DNA of 15,612 nucleotides, taken from Anaerolineales bacterium UBA6128 (GTDB lineage Bacteria; Chloroflexota; Anaerolineae; UBA1429). How positions within the stretch are numbered: the first letter of the stretch is position 1; each line of letters begins with the position of its first letter. The DNA lies in NCBI GenBank assembly GCA_002423325.1, contig DIVQ01000101.1, positions 14,593 to 30,204 of the forward strand. The letters are read 5' to 3'. A program made the translations under genes and the position numbers. Shown in pieces: positions 14,992 to 15,612 of this stretch. The notes under the pieces were generated by a model. The model was not told where the DNA came from. It saw only the letters and a program-made list of their open reading frames with translations, and made no database searches.

Positions 14992-15612
14992 CTAAGCCTC
15001 TCGGACCAGCGCCAGTATGTCGCTGCCACGCCGGTAGTCCAGCAGGTGAAAGGGCACCTGCTCGGCCAGGTGGGGCAGGCTGTCAAGGATGCGCTCGGCG
15101 CCCTCGCGGTTGTACCAGGGCACCAGCGCGTTCTGCAGCAGACGCTGCACCCCTTCACCCGGCCCGCAGGCCCCCACGCCGCGCCCGCTCTCGCGCTCGA
15201 GGAAGAACAACCCGGCCAGTGGCACGCCGCCGGGCGCGCAACGCTCCAGGTTCGTGTGCCAGGGCGTGCCGTACACCAGGAACCGGCCCTGCTGACGTCG
15301 CACGATCACCTGGTCCTCTCCCAGCACCTTGCTGCCGTACCGTGCCGCGAGATCCGCGGCCAGCGTCGACTTGCCGGCGCCCGACGGCCCCACGAACACG
15401 AACCCCCGCCCGTCATCGTCGATGCCGCTGGCGTGCACGAGCAGGTCGCCCGTCTCGGCCAGCCAGTTCACATACAGGCGCATGTCGAGGCCGTCCAGCG
15501 GCCACGCCGGTTGCACCGCGGACCCGGCCACGCCATAGGGCCCCAGCACTTCCCCGCTGCGGTAGGACGCGTCCACGGCGATTTGTCGCGGCGGCGGCAG
15601 GCTCGGCGGGGG
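14992..15612 (-). CDS. HPr kinase-related P-loop protein (HprK-like), N-terminus cut by window
   Basis: The frame is open to the right edge and reads a proline-rich stretch (PPPSLPPPRQ) and IAVDASYRSGEVLG. The GTG at 15576 is thus an internal Val, and the start lies outside. The visible 206 residues hold FVFVGPSGAGKSTLAADLA (Walker A), KVLGEDQVIV (acidic Walker B-like region) and VYGTPWHTN, the order seen in HprK-related and PEP-carboxykinase-fold kinases. The HPr kinase/phosphorylase signature is not visible, so genuine HPr-Ser phosphorylation is doubtful. The family is usually annotated only as HprK-related or serine kinase. It is 71 bases upstream of the C25 peptidase gene, so the two are probably co-transcribed. 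The family often accompanies PF14907 nucleotidyltransferases like the one at 9068-10258; a PqqD-like gene beyond the right edge would strengthen this. Confidence 0.78.
   Translation of the reverse strand, partial: PPPSLPPPRQIAVDASYRSGEVLGPYGVAGSAVQPAWPLDGLDMRLYVNWLAETGDLLVHASGIDDDGRGFVFVGPSGAGKSTLAADLAARYGSKVLGEDQVIVRRQQGRFLVYGTPWHTNLERCAPGGVPLAGLFFLERESGRGVGACGPGEGVQRLLQNALVPWYNREGAERILDSLPHLAEQVPFHLLDYRRGSDILALVREA

Noticed and set aside
1..15612. CRISPR arrays, tRNA or rRNA genes, insertion sequences
   Set aside because: I saw no regularly spaced direct repeats, no tRNA-like cloverleaf or rRNA sequence, and no transposase motifs or terminal inverted repeats.

Overview
The window is a high-GC bacterial segment dominated by a surface-polysaccharide (EPS/capsule) biosynthesis cluster. 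A putative two-gene minus-strand operon (kinase-like protein and large secreted peptidase) faces it across a convergent junction. The protein types and the style of the C25 peptidase suggest a Chloroflexota-like organism (Anaerolineae/Caldilineae). This is inference: there is no rRNA or other taxonomic marker here. No outer-membrane polysaccharide exporter (Wza type) is seen, but the cluster is cut at the left edge, so its absence proves little.

Layout. 1-5556: five tightly packed plus-strand genes for building the saccharide: a GT2 glycosyltransferase (5' end outside the window), a GT4 glycosyltransferase with a TTG start, a membrane processive-type GT2 with D..D/ED/QxxRW motifs, a SAM methyltransferase, and a GT-C (GT39/ArnT-like) membrane glycosyltransferase. 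5572-7251: a Wzz/Wzc-type chain-length regulator fused to a BY-kinase with a tyrosine-rich tail. 7252-7438: an AT-rich gap with a good sigma70-type promoter. 7439-8908: a polyprenyl-phosphate sugar-1-phosphate transferase (WcaJ/WbaP type), the expected first enzyme of repeat-unit assembly. 9068-10258: a PF14907-type nucleotidyltransferase, followed by a strong intrinsic terminator. A second promoter then leads to an orphan ParA ATPase (10557-11345). On the minus strand, a kinase related to HPr kinase (cut by the right edge) precedes a 1171-residue secreted gingipain-like (C25) peptidase. A minus-strand terminator lies between the peptidase and parA.

How it works together (inference from families). 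The sugar transferase loads the first sugar phosphate on the lipid carrier. The GT2/GT4 enzymes extend it, and the GT-C enzyme and methyltransferase decorate it. The Wzc-like protein controls polymer length through tyrosine phosphorylation. No flippase, polymerase or tyrosine phosphatase is visible, so the cluster continues outside the window or uses distant genes.

The most notable signals are a sharp base-composition mosaic (about 1920-4430) whose edges lie inside two coding sequences, suggesting replacement of glycosyltransferase/methyltransferase genes by recombination; the PF14907 nucleotidyltransferase and HprK-like kinase near each other; a PorU-like C25 peptidase with two C-terminal GWN...GFW repeats; and a three-tier inverted repeat upstream of the nucleotidyltransferase.
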